64,000 bases of DNA from Chionis minor (GCA_013398295.1 VZSF01010123.1:409650-473649), one strand, 5' to 3'; shown: positions 53,401-63,740, counted from the stretch's first letter. The notes: generated from the sequence alone by a model not told the origin. Made by a program: numbers and translations.

Positions 53401-56400
53401 GGAAGTATTTAAACTGTACCTGTTAACAGTCAGAGGCAAACAGTTTAAGAGGTTCAGTTTCCCTTGTCTGCCTACCCTGAGTTAGACTCCTGAGTTCATT
53501 CCCTTCCTCAGCATTATTTGCTATTAAATAAGGTGCCAATGGTGGCATCCATGGAAAATAGCTTGGGGTGCACATTCAATTGTCAACTGAATTATCCTTG
53601 CTAAAGCTGCTCCTTTCCCTGTAAGTGTTCCTGTTACTGCTTCTTTCTACTTTAAATAGGGCTGGCAACATCTTTCCAGTTACCTGAGTGATTATAAAGA
53701 AACAAACAAACAAATAGGAGTGTCTTAGCACACCTGAAAGCAGCTTAGTCTAACATTCACACCCAATTGCCTTCACAAGAAGCCTTCACAGTCACATCCT
53801 ACCTTCTGCCTTTGGGAACAAACTCTGAGTTACCACCATGCAGTGTTTCCAAGTGTGTTTCCACAGTTGTGCGCACCTTACCTGTTAGATGAATCACATG
53901 ATTCATGGAGGCATGGTGGTACAATGCCCTGGACAACCTGAGCCCTGTAAAGAAACACCGGTACCCACGTTCCCAGGGCTCCAGTAACGAAGGCCATGGC
54001 AGTCAGACCCAGAGAGGACCAGATAAAACTGCAACTGAAAGTCAAAAGAAAGAAATGAGAGATATTAGAAAGAATGGGGTGTGAGGAAAAAGGGAAAAGC
54101 CTACCTGCAACAGCCAGGACTTCAAACAATAACAAAACAATTCATTCAGACATCTTATAATCAAAATGCGCTCCCTTGAAGGTAAGAACTTTAATGAGGT
54201 TTATCTATGAACTTCACCAGCAAAGTACTAATTAGAGTGAGGAGTATGACCTACTGATTTCATGTTAAATCCCAGTCCTGGTCTCTTGCAGATTTCACTG
54301 CCAGCTTTTGCTAAAACAATTGCTGTGAAATTTTTGATAGCAGAACTACAACAATAGAGAGTGGGCAAAGGTTTAATGGCTTAGTAGCCAAATGAAAGTG
54401 TTCTATGTGCAAGTCTAAATAAATGCCTTAGGATGGTTTTAAGTTGCTTGTGTGACCAGTATAAATCACTGTAACATCTGGGTCTTTCAAACTGTTAAGA
54501 TGCAGTAGCTGAAGCACTCCTTAACTCTACCTGAGTGAGTAAAAATAGACTCTCAGTTTGCACAGCGAGTTTTCAAGACAAAAGGAGAAGCATTTTTAAA
54601 AACTGCTCAATTCTTGTCTTCTTCATGCCCTCTTCTAGGAGAAAATTAACTTTTTTACTGGTCTTTTGTTAATAGTTTAGGAGAAAGTCCCTTTTGAGGT
54701 CAATAGGGAGGTATGAAATCTTAAGAATAAATAAAAGCGTTGCAAATGACCAGGTGACCACTAGACTGGAGGATTTGTTAAGATATGAACCTAATTCTTT
54801 ATCTTCTAAAGATAAAGGGCTCTTGGACTTGATTAAAAGTGGAACCACCTGTTTTTTTGGCAGTATCTCCTTATGCTTTGGAAATCAATTGCTAAAGAAA
54901 ATAAAAATCTATTTTTACAACATTGTTGTAGGTTGTAATGACTATCTTTGTCAGAAAGCAACTTTGATGCTAGTCTAGTTGTTGAACTGTCAGAAAGGTT
55001 CATTTTTGATTCAGGACAGTTCACTTTTTATTCACTTCAGACTGCCCAGCCTACAAACTGTAATCCAACAAACTCAGCCTCCAATGTACTTGCTGTTCTG
55101 AATGCAAAAAAAAAGATGCAAATCTAATTGTCAATTAGAAAACGCTGGATCCTCTAGAAGAAGCACCCTCCAAAGCCAGACAACATCCCAGGAAAGCAAG
55201 TCTTTACGCTAAAAGCGTTCGATCGGGACCGCGGGGAAGCAGCCGGCAGTGCGGAGCCGGCTCTGGCGCAGCTGCACAGCGGCCCCTGCTGTTCTCCAGG
55301 GCCATCCAGCTCTTCCTGCCGCCTCTGGCAAGGGCTTTCCCGGACCGCAGGGCAACAGGAGTGAGAAACCTGCCGCAAACCGGTAGTTTACTTCTTCCTG
55401 CAGGTGAGCTGGTGTTGACTTCAATTTTTGTGTGACTAAAAGGAAGAGGTCACCTGCAGCCGCAGGTTAGCTGCTCAAGACACATGCGCAATTACTTTAT
55501 CAACAATATTGAGGTCCTGTGGACTCCCACCTCTTGTATCAGAGGCACGCCAGGCTCACAAATACCACATAAAGACTGCCCGAGACATGCTGATCCAGCC
55601 TTCCTCAGGCACTAAGAATTGCAGATAAAGTTACACCTGCAAAATATGCACTTTTACCAATCTAGCTTACCCTACGTGTTAAAGCAAAAGGGAAGGGGAA
55701 GCTTAGTGAAAAGTAGAGTTGGATTTAAATAGGAGCACACTGTCATCATAACTTTGCCTCCTTCCCCCTCAGCAAAATGGGAGGATAGCAGAAATTTTTT
55801 ATCTCTGGTGTAGCATTCCTGTAAAATGGAAGAAAGATTTTTATTAATTGTGTTTCAATCATCACGTATACGGCATGCAATACAAAGGAGCTGAGTGGGA
55901 TTTGACGGTCATATTTCTAGTAATGGAATAGTCATTCCTCAATGAAGGGAACCTTTGTTGCTAAAATCACTTACTTCTTGGCAAGTGATATGACATCTTG
56001 ACACCAAGTAGTCTTGGCAGTTCTGTGTACACCTGGTTTCTCGGCTGCTACTCGTATTGTGCCAGAGATGCTCAGTGCTCTGTGTGCTGCTGTCCTTCTC
56101 TGGGTCCTGTGAGGGACCAGCAGAATCAGAAGAACCAGTGCTAGACCTCCCAAGCAAGGAGTTATCTGTAGACACAAGGCTGGTTAGATCAAGGATCCCT
56201 TTTTTCTTATAGTGAAAACTCCACAGCAATTCAAATTCAGCGTTAGAATTACATATCGGAGAATTGCAGATACATTCGGAAATAGATGTGACTTGCTCTT
56301 TGTAGGTCGTATTAGTAAAGAAGAGGGGTCACTTTGGCGATTTATGGTGAGTGCGGAGGAAAGACAATAGATCCTCCCTCCTCATCGTACAGATACACCA

Positions 56401-59400
56401 TCATTCCCGCTGATTTTGGAGAAAAACATGTGAAGAAAGAAAACTGTACCATAGTATTCTGGCCACAAATGCAAGAATCCCTGATGCAGTCATCAGTGTT
56501 ATCTGAATAACTACAGTTACTCCAGTAAATATTCTTCCCCACTCATCCTGTACTTGTTAGTCAATTTTAGAGATAAGTTAGGAGGCTCTGAAAAAGTACT
56601 TCCAAAGCACCAATGTGTTCAGTATGGATACACATCATGATGGCATGGCCAGAACAAAAGAGGTTATTTTCTTGAAACCCTCAAATAACAGAAGTTGTTC
56701 CCAACAGCATTTCAGAGAACAATCTCTCTGTATTTTTCTGAAGCATTATACTGGTGCTACCAGTATAACGATTGTTTTACTTTCAGTTTCCTCTGTTTGA
56801 GGAGGTCTTGGTGCACTGACAACCATTCCAAGCGTGTCCTCGGGTAAGAGGAACATCAGCATCTGCCCTAGCTGCTGTACAATTTCACCTATGCCTGCTT
56901 TCATTTTGCAAGAGCTAGGCATAAATCTTCCACTTGTCCTGCAGGAAGAGTTCTCTTAAACACCAAGTTCATGACCAGTCAGACAGTAAAAACTCTTTCC
57001 ACTGCTCACCTCTTTTAACACTATGAGCATAAGTAACCCGAACCCCAGTGACGATTCTGATTTTACAGTGAATGGCTCAGCCATGAGAGAAAGTGAGTAA
57101 ACTCACCCTGAATGCCCAGTGCCAGTCATCTGTGACAGCTGCCATGCCAGCTGCCAGGACATAACCCAGACCACTGTAAGCAACAGAAAGGAAGAATTAG
57201 TAGGCATCAATGAATCCTTGCTGGCTGAAATGACATGTCTTGCCAGCTAAGGAGAGCATGGAGAAGTATTTTGTCATAGTTTTCAAAATGGATAAACAGA
57301 TTTCAAAATGGATAAACAACTGTCATGGTCTATGCTAGTCTACTTGCCAGCCAGTATTAAAAAGAGAGTCTAACCTCCTCTGAGCAGATTTGAGATGGCG
57401 GCAGTAATGTCCCATATTCCCCTTGGAAAACATATTCTGTAGAATAAGACTGCAAACCAGATCAGACAGCCCATAAAGTAGTTTATTATTTACTCTTTTC
57501 TGTGCTAGCCACATGAATTAAGCCCTGCAGGAATTCCTTTAGTTCTGGGCTTAGCCTTGGCTGCCTGCTCTAATAAAAGGTATGCCTCCAAACCACGTAA
57601 AAATCCCTTCTCCACCTCGTCTTCAGACACAATGTCAATTTAACTAAAAGAGGAGAGGAAGTGCCGATTCTTCTTTGGGAGACGTTTAATGGAGGGTTCT
57701 AGAAAAATTTGTCAAGTAAACAAATATCTGAGGGCTTTTGTCTTCCAAAATCCAGAAATAAATTACCTACCCCTGTGCACATATTTCTTTTAGAACTGAT
57801 CCAATGTTTTATTCAAAGCCTACCAGTTTTCAGAGTCTGAAATCTCTCTAAAAAAAGTTGGGAGGAAAAAGCAAATTTTTCTTCAAGGTAAATACAGAAA
57901 TAAACCTAACCATCTCTATTTAAATATGCTAAGCAAGTGACAAATCCTTTTGCAAGAGCCAATGCATCAAAATATGTCTAATCAAGGCGCAGAGCATATT
58001 GTGTTGCAGGCATGGTCAGACAGAACTTACAATGGCAGGTCACTTATTAGCAAGAAAACCAACCTTCCCACTGGAATGAAGATATAGAAGATAGATAACA
58101 TTGTGGTCCTTTTTCCTTCCTCAAACAGGTCTGCAATGATAGTAGGTGCTATTGTGGAAAAACTAGCCGTGCCGATGCCAACCAGTCCTCGTGAAAGAAA
58201 GAATATCCAGTAATACTGCAGGCAAAAGACATATTATAGTCCACAAAAGCCCATGCAAGAAAGAAAGCTTACTATTAAAGAGGTGCATTTTAATGGATCG
58301 AACGTACAAGAGAAAATAAGAATTCAACTGCTTTTTGCCTATGTCTCTATTCCCTCCACTCGCATCTGTTTCCCTCATATCCCACTGCTGTACTTTCTAC
58401 TTTCTGCGCAGTAGTGACCTCTTGGAGCGGTACGCAGAGGGAATTACAGGACAGGGTTGATACCACGAGCTTGCTGAACAAGCTGCTACATTGTAAGAAT
58501 ATAATCAACAAACATTTGGGACAAAAATAAGATCCGATCAATTGCAACAGTAATGTGTGTGTTCTCCATTGCCTAGGCTGGACTCTACCTTCCCATAAAG
58601 CATTCCTGCACAAAGTCCATTTAGTCCAGGCTCGGGGAGTGAGCACTCACTGACAGCTTTCCCAAATGTGAGCAGAGGAGGACTCTGTCAACTCCTGCCA
58701 AGATGTACGCAGATTATTTTCATGGTACCCTCTAAAAAAGTAACATACCAATTCACTGATGAATGAACTGCCTAACGTTACACCAGACCAGAAGAAAATA
58801 CCAGCTCCAAGGATGATCTTCCTGTTGTACCGGTCACCGAGGTATCCAAAGACGGGGGCAGCCAGCATGTAACACAAGATGAACACTGGAAATCCAAGAA
58901 GGAGCAAAGACAATACTGGTCAAATTATTTTTATCATACATACTTCTCACCTCTCAGAGAAACTCGGGTTATTTTTTAGGGCAAAGATTAAAAGCAGGCT
59001 GAGTTTGTAGAACTGGTAGGTAGATTGATATTTAGAAAAAGATAAACGCAGATTCAAAAAACCCTATACAAAAATAAAAAGTGTGTCAATTGCTCAAGTT
59101 CTGTATTTCTTGAGAAATCCCTTTATCTTGTGTGATTCACATACTGTAGGATTCTTGAAGGACACAACATCAGTCGTATCCTGAACCAAAGACTTTCAGT
59201 TTTGCATAATAGTCAGCCTGCCCACAAGTGGAAGTGAGCAATACCACACACGCATAGGAACTAGAAGAAAAAAGTAACCGGACTGTGTTTTAGGAACCGA
59301 CCACATAGATGCCAAGCAAAGTAAACTATCCCAAGTTAAGAGATGTTATTACCTGTTTGCAGTAGACCTATATCCCCATCTTTAAGCCTGAAGTAGTTCT

Positions 59401-62400
59401 GTATATCTAAGAGGATCCCTGCAACAGAGTCAAACGTTGAGTGACAGCAAAGTACCCTGCTCATTCCTTGTAATTCTATTCATTTGCCAACTCAAAGATT
59501 TATTTCAAGAACAGGGCTTGCAAGAACTGCAGCACATTCAGCTTGCTAGTTTACATGTAAACCGTTGCTCTACCACAAGCACAGATACACAGAGAATTAA
59601 AAATTCTTATCACTATAGATAAAATTCATGGTCTTGCACTATGAAGGTCTTATGAGAATCAGTTTACCCACCTCTTCAATCACAACTGTTCTGTTTCTTT
59701 TGCACCATTAGTACTTAAGCACATAAAAAGTTTACAGTTCAAAGTTTAATGGACACAAAATGGAATAAAACAGTGTCAAAGTTTTGCAGCCAGGAGATTG
59801 CTGTCATCATACAGCTAATCCTAAGATTTTCTTAATGAACTTTAAAATGTTAAGATGAGTTGAAATTCCTTCTGTTAAGAATAACTGTTAATATTTTCAG
59901 TATATATGGCATTCAAATTAGCGCATGTTGGATTTTTCAGGATGCAAATGACTACAGTCTTCATTAGCCAATGGTGGTTAAATCAGCCCATAACCAGGGA
60001 AATACTACTATAATTCAGATCGTGGTTCCAATCATGTAATTCTGTTCATATTTCCATGACAATTTTGCAAAGATCAGATGAAATATAGATAATTGTGGAT
60101 GTACAAATTAACATTTTTAGTGGTGACAATGACAAACTTCATCAAAAGTGATCATTTCTATTTGTCATAAATGGCTGACAGAAATTCTACCTTGATTACG
60201 AGCTATTCAATAGCTATGGAGAAAGGTTAGAAGAGATGTCAGAAAGTGCGGAAGAAAGTCACACAAGCAAAAAGAAGATCCATGGGAAGATCCATGGATC
60301 TGGCGCCTCATGGATGTGTGAACCTCAGCATCCATGAGACAAAAAAGGTCACGTTCATCTCTACAGCATGCCAAAGCTGCAGGTCTACCATTTCACCTGT
60401 CTTGCATTTCTGCATTATATTCCTGAAAAAAAATTAAGAATAGCAGAAAATACGACTTTGAATAAGCATACCTTTACTCCGATATTGAAAGATACCAATT
60501 AAAAAAGACATTTCTTCTCATGCAGCTTGATTTTTGCCAAAATAGTCAAAATTGAAACATTATTTAGAGGATGAAGCCACCAATTCAGAAAACAAGTTCT
60601 GTGTAATTGTGTGCGATGTTCACAGAAGCTGATCTGCAGCAGAATGGAGCTCAGGGTGAGGTTAGCAAGAGGTACCTAGTCTGCTCCTACAGCGTATTTT
60701 ACATGTTAAGTCATATATGATGCTGCTGCTGCAGCCACTTAAAAGCATTCTTGAGCCAGCTAGTTTAAAGCTAAATCCACGCTCTCCCCCAGTCCCCGTG
60801 GCTGCAATATAATCAGTCTCCTCTCTATTTACTGATGTGACATGAAGCCAGTGTGGATCAAAGCTGAGCCTAACAGCTGCACCAGGCGTTTTATAGCTGT
60901 TTCTCAGTGACTCTTGAACATATTCTGCATTTAGCGTTTTCCTAACGGTCTCAGAAGATTAAGGCAGTGACTTCATTCAAACATTTTGCATCATTAAAAC
61001 AGAACAATCAATTGCATCTGCTCTTCCTGGTAGCCGATTATCAACACACAGAAATACTCTACTACAGGAACTTCAATTTTGGACTAATAGAGCATTTAGA
61101 AAAAATCACAGCTAACACAAGACTTGAGCTGAACTATAACTTCACCTCAAGCTAACTTTCACACTGAGCACCATTAAAATGTTATCCCCTCCACATAGCT
61201 GAAACAACTGGCCTGACCAGTTACTGGAAAATCGCAAAGCGTTGATCTGAACAGCTTGGAACAGAGTAACAGATCAGAGGGGAAAAAGTCTGCATGATCT
61301 CCATTTTTAACAAACTGAAGACTCAATTCCAGCAGAAAATTAAGTGGAAGAGCTTGTTTTCTGTGTGAAGATTGATACATACTCTGCCAAAGCCTGTGAG
61401 CAAAACTGCCCAGAAACCACAACTTCACAACTGCCACCAGCTTACTTTTAAAGAAATAAGCAAGCCTCTCCTTCTTAATTTTCCTGTTAACTTATATTTA
61501 ACAATATGTTCATATAGATGGACAGCGAAGCTCAAAAGTACTGATGAAGAATTCTGCAATGCAGCTGAATTCTAGCAGATGAACAGTATATTGCTGTGGT
61601 ATAAACTGCACTTTACAGATTTCCCCCATGGCCCAAGACGTCGTAAGAGTAAACTTAAAAGTGACTTGAAAGTCAAATATTGTAATTAAAGTAGATGGTT
61701 GATATTTCAAAGGCCTGGACACTATCCCCACCTCTGCTCTTGAATTCTTACATGTCCCTGAATGTACCTCATTCACAAGAAACTGAGCATGTTAACAAGT
61801 AGGCAAGTTTTCCTTCACAGGCCTTCTCGAAAATTTTAAGCTCTTCCCATGTACAGGAGCCAAAGAATAGTTCAAAGCCTGGAATGAGCCAAATGACTGC
61901 TTGCACTTAACACTTCCAAGTGCGTATCCTCCTAGCATCCCCATCCTTGCTCTAAGATATTTTCATCCTCTCTTGTCCCCTGCCCTTCTCTAGGGAAAGT
62001 TACTTGACAATGGAACTCATACATTGAAGTTTTTCACTAACAGTCTTGCAGTATCTTTCAGCACGCACTCCTTCTTATTTCCTTCCCTCTTACATATGTG
62101 GTTAAGAAATATTCAAAAGAAAAAAGCTTAAACTCCTGAACCCACTAGCCTTTCAGTTTTTAAAAACATGGACTGAATGCCTTAAATTTCTGAACGGTCT
62201 AAGTAGTAAAAATAGCTTGCATACTGTTGCTAGGTATTAATTCCAAATTTAAGAATCCATCCTTTGGGTTTTTTCAAGGTTTGAAAACGTATATGATTTC
62301 CAGGCCACTTAGAAGTAAAATATAGAAAGCTCACAACATGTGTTTCCTCCTAATTTATAAACCAGATCCCTGGAAGCGTGATAGATGCTTAGAAGCGATG

Positions 62401-63361
62401 ATAAACAGAAGATTTTACACAGACCACAGTTTACATGGAAGGAAAAAACATAGATTTCCCACCAATTTACTAGAAGCAATGCTTTGCTGCTCGTGGCTAG
62501 GTTAAAAAAAAAAAAATCACATTTTGGAAGATGGATACTATTTATTAGAAAAGAAGTTGTAAATTTGGTAGGTGATGTTTAAGGAAGCGGGTCTCCGTTC
62601 TCTTTACACAATCGTGTCACACTCCTCATTGCAGAAATCACACAATCTCCAGATCATGAGGAAGTTAAGCCTCCGCTAAGCAAGCCTGCACAAAGATAAC
62701 ATAGTTTTTGTACTTTTAATACGGAGAATGGCATCGCTATTCATCAGACAAAGGAATGTCATATCTAATCTACTAGATCCAAAGAAGGCCTGGTAAGCTG
62801 CTGGATACAGTAAGAGGAAGCCTGTAGAACCCAGTCACAAAAATGGACTAATTGCTCTGCATGCTAAAGTCTGTTTATAAAAGACTTTGATTTAAAAACA
62901 TGAATTTTAAGCATAGATGTGATTTTTATAAGCATTCTACTAACTATTAATAACTAATACATCATTTATTGGTCTTTCAAGTTTATAATTGGAAGTTTCA
63001 TTAAGAGTATGACCAACAGGATAAAGCAGGTAAGTAAGAAAGATTAAAAAGACATAAAGCATATCCTTACTTCAGAAAACATTTATAACTACAGAGTAGG
63101 GCTGTTGAGAACTTAAATTTCTTTTTCCTTAGAAGGAGAAAATAGGTTCTCACCTGGTACAATGAACCAATCCATGAAATTGATTAAATTTGCATAGCAC
63201 AGCACAGCAGCTATCAGATACTCTCTCTTTGCTGGCCCCTTCCCTGACACAGACACAAATGGACCTTGTCTCACACGGGCTGCAGTAGCTCCATAATTCT
63301 GCTCCTCAGGAGGCGGCTGGGACTGCAAGACTGTGTCTTCATGGGCACCAGGGTTTTGCAT
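35273..63361 (-). CDS. SPNS3: SPNS3, spinster-family MFS transporter (whole gene, 11 coding exons)
   Basis: Coding exons in transcript order: 63361-63154, 59418-59353, 58885-58749, 58215-58064, 57173-57107, 56165-55975, 54034-53882, 51468-51279, 45883-45818, 38317-38219 and 35440-35273. Together they are 1,497 bp and encode 498 residues. All introns are GT/AG and all phases agree. Seen: 12 hydrophobic segments, MFS motif [11 protein letters not shown] at residues 105-114, FSTIAPT at 156-162, and [13 protein letters not shown] near 430-442. Known: spinster proteins are membrane transporters; SPNS2 exports sphingosine-1-phosphate and SPNS1 acts on lysosomal lysolipids, while the SPNS3 substrate is poorly defined. 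I chose SPNS3 over its paralogs because of MDWF in segment 1 (human SPNS3 MNWF; SPNS1/2 MDRF/LDRY), [22 protein letters not shown] and AGAEAARR, all close to human SPNS3 as I recall it. The length is slightly under the human protein, about 512 residues. Confidence 0.93.
37419..37433. repeat. SPNS3: CT dinucleotide run in SPNS3 intron 10
   Basis: About seven CT units. Confidence 0.8.
37774..37793. repeat. SPNS3: Perfect 20-bp palindrome in SPNS3 intron 10
   Basis: ttcaaatcttaagatttgaa reads the same on both strands with no spacer. Confidence 0.95.
38219..38317 (-). CDS. SPNS3: SPNS3 coding exon 10 (loop and TM11)
   Basis: A 99-bp, phase-0 exon encoding residues 411-443. It contains [20 protein letters not shown] followed by [13 protein letters not shown], the strongest spinster signature in the gene. 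The acceptor is tgttttgtttcag and the donor is GGCACT followed by gtaagt. Direct read-through of the donor would give a stop soon after SEFSAH. Confidence 0.95.
38318..45817 (-). other. SPNS3: SPNS3 intron 9 (largest)
   Basis: A 7.5-kb intron, the longest in the gene. Open frames of about 100 codons near 41890-42201 (plus) and 60-70 codons at 41169-41378 (minus) resemble no family I know. No tandem repeat or mobile element recognised. Confidence 0.87.
45818..45883 (-). CDS. SPNS3: SPNS3 coding exon 9 (TM10)
   Basis: A 66-bp, phase-0 exon encoding residues 389-410: [20 protein letters not shown] followed by two Leu. This is the spinster GE(L/T)LLSxNWA segment. The Glu of GEL is present (Glu395). 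The acceptor is ctcttttgcag and the donor is CTGTTG followed by gtaagt. It lies between the two largest introns of the gene. Confidence 0.94.
45884..51278 (-). other. SPNS3: SPNS3 intron 8
   Basis: A 5.4-kb intron. The one notable item is a G-rich stretch with an imperfect duplication at 48447-48492 (plus strand G-quadruplex motif). The rest shows no recognisable feature. Confidence 0.87.
48447..48492 (+). other. G-rich duplicated segment with G-quadruplex motif (SPNS3 intron 8)
   Basis: ggttagggagaagggatgg at 48447 recurs with a one-base deletion at 48475. Between and within the copies, G runs at 48452-48454, 48459-48461, 48464-48466 and 48468-48473 fit a G-quadruplex. It lies on the strand opposite the SPNS3 sense strand. 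Confidence 0.65.
51279..51468 (-). CDS. SPNS3: SPNS3 coding exon 8 (TM8 and TM9)
   Basis: Encodes the last base of Ser325 and residues 326-388. Segment 8 is [20 protein letters not shown] and is followed by the cytosolic [15 protein letters not shown]. Segment 9 is [27 protein letters not shown] is identical to human SPNS3 and differs from the matching positions of SPNS1 and SPNS2. The acceptor is ctttctcaccag and the donor is TTTC followed by gtaagt. Confidence 0.95.
51469..53881 (-). other. SPNS3: SPNS3 intron 7
   Basis: A 2.4-kb intron. No exon, mobile element or tandem array recognised. Confidence 0.87.
53882..54034 (-). CDS. SPNS3: SPNS3 coding exon 7 (TM7 and loop with a Cys pair)
   Basis: Encodes residues 275-324 plus two bases of Ser325. 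Segment 7 is [20 protein letters not shown] (276-295), followed by [15 protein letters not shown] and then [12 protein letters not shown]. Cys315 and Cys320 match the two cysteines in the human SPNS3 loop PPCFQEPCSN, so a disulfide or a structural role is plausible. The acceptor used is tttcag at 54036-54035. Another AG occurs 6 bp further in, but it would break the phase-conserved KNCS block. Confidence 0.94.
54035..55974 (-). other. SPNS3: SPNS3 intron 6, with a CpG-rich patch
   Basis: A 1.94-kb intron. Most of it is AT-rich, but 55205-55385 is strongly GC- and CpG-rich and is listed separately. Confidence 0.87.
55205..55385. promoter_or_regulatory. Small CpG-rich patch inside SPNS3 intron 6
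   Basis: About 16 CpG dinucleotides by eye in roughly 180 bp, with runs such as gatcgggaccgcgggg and gccggctctggcgcag, set in AT-rich intron sequence. It could be a micro CpG island, an internal promoter or enhancer, or an inserted GC-rich fragment. Open frames across it on the minus strand have no recognisable homology. Confidence 0.35.
55975..56165 (-). CDS. SPNS3: SPNS3 coding exon 6 (TM6 and central cytosolic loop)
   Basis: Encodes residues 211-273 plus two bases of Asn274. Segment 6 is [18 protein letters not shown]. Residues 229-266 form the central cytosolic loop, which is basic and Ser/Thr rich and poorly conserved. The exon closes with [13 protein letters not shown], which parallels SSWCEDVRYLGKN in human SPNS3 and supports the assignment. 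The acceptor is gtgtctacag and the donor is AA followed by gtaagt. Confidence 0.92.
56166..57106 (-). other. SPNS3: SPNS3 intron 5
   Basis: A 941-bp intron. A Cys-rich open frame on the minus strand at 56342-56542 lies here, but it has no counterpart in the family and is not needed for phase. Confidence 0.87.
57107..57173 (-). CDS. SPNS3: SPNS3 coding exon 5 (end of TM5)
   Basis: A 67-bp exon encoding the end of Ser188, then [19 protein letters not shown], Ala, Phe and Arg210. This corresponds to GLGYVLGSAV..NWRWALR in human SPNS3 and to GDWHWALR in SPNS1/2. The acceptor is gttgcttacag and the donor is TTCAGG followed by gtgagt. It is in phase with exons 4 and 6. Confidence 0.93.
57174..58063 (-). 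other. SPNS3: SPNS3 intron 4
   Basis: An 890-bp intron containing a clean 20-bp tandem duplication at 57281-57320. No other structure seen. Confidence 0.87.
57281..57320. repeat. SPNS3: 20-bp tandem duplication in SPNS3 intron 4
   Basis: tttcaaaatggataaacaga is followed at once by a second copy ending in ac. This is a recent duplication. Confidence 0.9.
58064..58215 (-). CDS. SPNS3: SPNS3 coding exon 4 (TM4 and first part of TM5)
   Basis: Encodes residues 138-187 plus two bases of Ser188. It holds [19 protein letters not shown], the spinster signature of segment 4, then the loop [12 protein letters not shown], then IFYIFIPVG in segment 5. SPNS1 and SPNS2 have Glu in GxGEAS; here the residue is Thr153, and human SPNS3 has Ser. 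The acceptor is cttttgcctgcag. The donor gttggt is weaker than the other donors in the gene but keeps GT and the right phase. Confidence 0.94.
58216..58748 (-). other. SPNS3: SPNS3 intron 3
   Basis: A 533-bp intron. Nothing distinctive seen; the open frames here are chance. Confidence 0.88.
58749..58885 (-). CDS. SPNS3: SPNS3 coding exon 3 (TM2, MFS motif A, TM3)
   Basis: Encodes residues 92-137. It holds most of segment 2 ([13 protein letters not shown]), then MFS motif [11 protein letters not shown] at 105-114 in the cytosolic loop, then segment 3 ([20 protein letters not shown]). Motif A is intact; in MFS transporters it controls the conformational switch. The acceptor is ttggatttccag and the donor is GAATTG followed by gtatgt. 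A chance ATG in the intron upstream of this exon, in the same frame, could mislead an ORF caller into starting at 58913. Confidence 0.95.
58886..59352 (-). other. SPNS3: SPNS3 intron 2
   Basis: A short intron of 467 bp. Nothing distinctive seen. Confidence 0.88.
59353..59418 (-). CDS. SPNS3: SPNS3 coding exon 2 (loop between TM1 and TM2)
   Basis: A 66-bp exon too short to show up as an open frame. It encodes the rest of Gly70, then [21 protein letters not shown] (residues 71-91), plus the first base of Val92. The LLDIQ and GLLQTV blocks are typical of spinsters just after segment 1 and at the start of segment 2. The acceptor is tctgttgcag and the donor is CAG followed by gtaata. Phases match both neighbours exactly. 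Confidence 0.93.
59419..63153 (-). other. SPNS3: SPNS3 intron 1
   Basis: A 3.7-kb GT/AG intron. It holds no coding exon I recognise. It contains a CCATGG-rich patch at 60274-60338 with a 12-bp direct duplication and a 10-bp-arm hairpin, plus short A/T-rich runs. Confidence 0.85.
63154..63361 (-). CDS. SPNS3: SPNS3 coding exon 1 (start codon, N-terminus, TM1)
   Basis: Encodes residues 1-69 plus the first base of Gly70. The first 45 or so residues form a polar cytosolic tail with a PPPEE stretch. Membrane segment 1 covers about residues 47-68 and ends in NFMDWFIVP. The ATG at 63361-63359 is the right start: the same frame has TGA at 63382-63380, seven codons upstream, with no ATG between, and there is an A at position -3. 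The donor follows GTACCAG as gtgag. Asp64 is kept, but the next residue is Trp65, where SPNS1 and SPNS2 have Arg. Pro69 replaces the Ala usual before the conserved Gly. Confidence 0.92.
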
Positions 63362-63595
63362 ATTTCCCAGTGCGGAAAGTCACCCTAGATTATGAAGTGT
63401 TTCCTTTGTGCACCAAGCTGCAAGTCAACTTTGTGTGCGGGCTATGAGGAACTTCAATCACTACGGTCATTTCCGGCAATGAAGCCCAGCCACTAAAAAC
63501 TGAAATTAAATGTTCCTTGCAGTAGGCAGAACTTCACAAAGAGAGAAGCTGCCGTCCTGTGGTTTTGCAACAGCAGAAGTGCTGAAGTGCTGTAC
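63362..63595 (-). other. SPNS3: Probable 5' UTR of SPNS3 with upstream splice acceptor
   Basis: The minus-strand sequence just above position 63595 reads tttccttgtcttctag, a good polypyrimidine tract and AG. The first coding exon therefore probably begins at 63595 and carries about 234 bp of 5' UTR. That implies at least one more non-coding exon, and the promoter, at higher coordinates or outside the window. Without transcript data, transcription starting inside this stretch cannot be excluded. I see no TATA box or CpG island here. Confidence 0.5.
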
Positions 63596-63740
63596 CTAGA
63601 AGACAAGGAAAGTGTTAACAAAACCAAAATAATCCCTTGTGCATCCAAAAAATACAAGTCCACAACTTCGCAATAGAATTAATAATAATCTTGGCTAAAG
63701 TCTCAGTGAGTTGCCAGACCAACAAATTGCCTTTCTGGAG

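Noticed and set aside
56342..56542. Cys-rich minus-strand frame in SPNS3 intron 5
   Set aside because: SPNS3 phases join perfectly without it and the family has no insert at this point.
58886..58913. Upstream ATG in frame with SPNS3 exon 3
   Set aside because: It lies in intron 2 before a good acceptor. Exon 2 and exon 1 join in phase and encode conserved spinster sequence.
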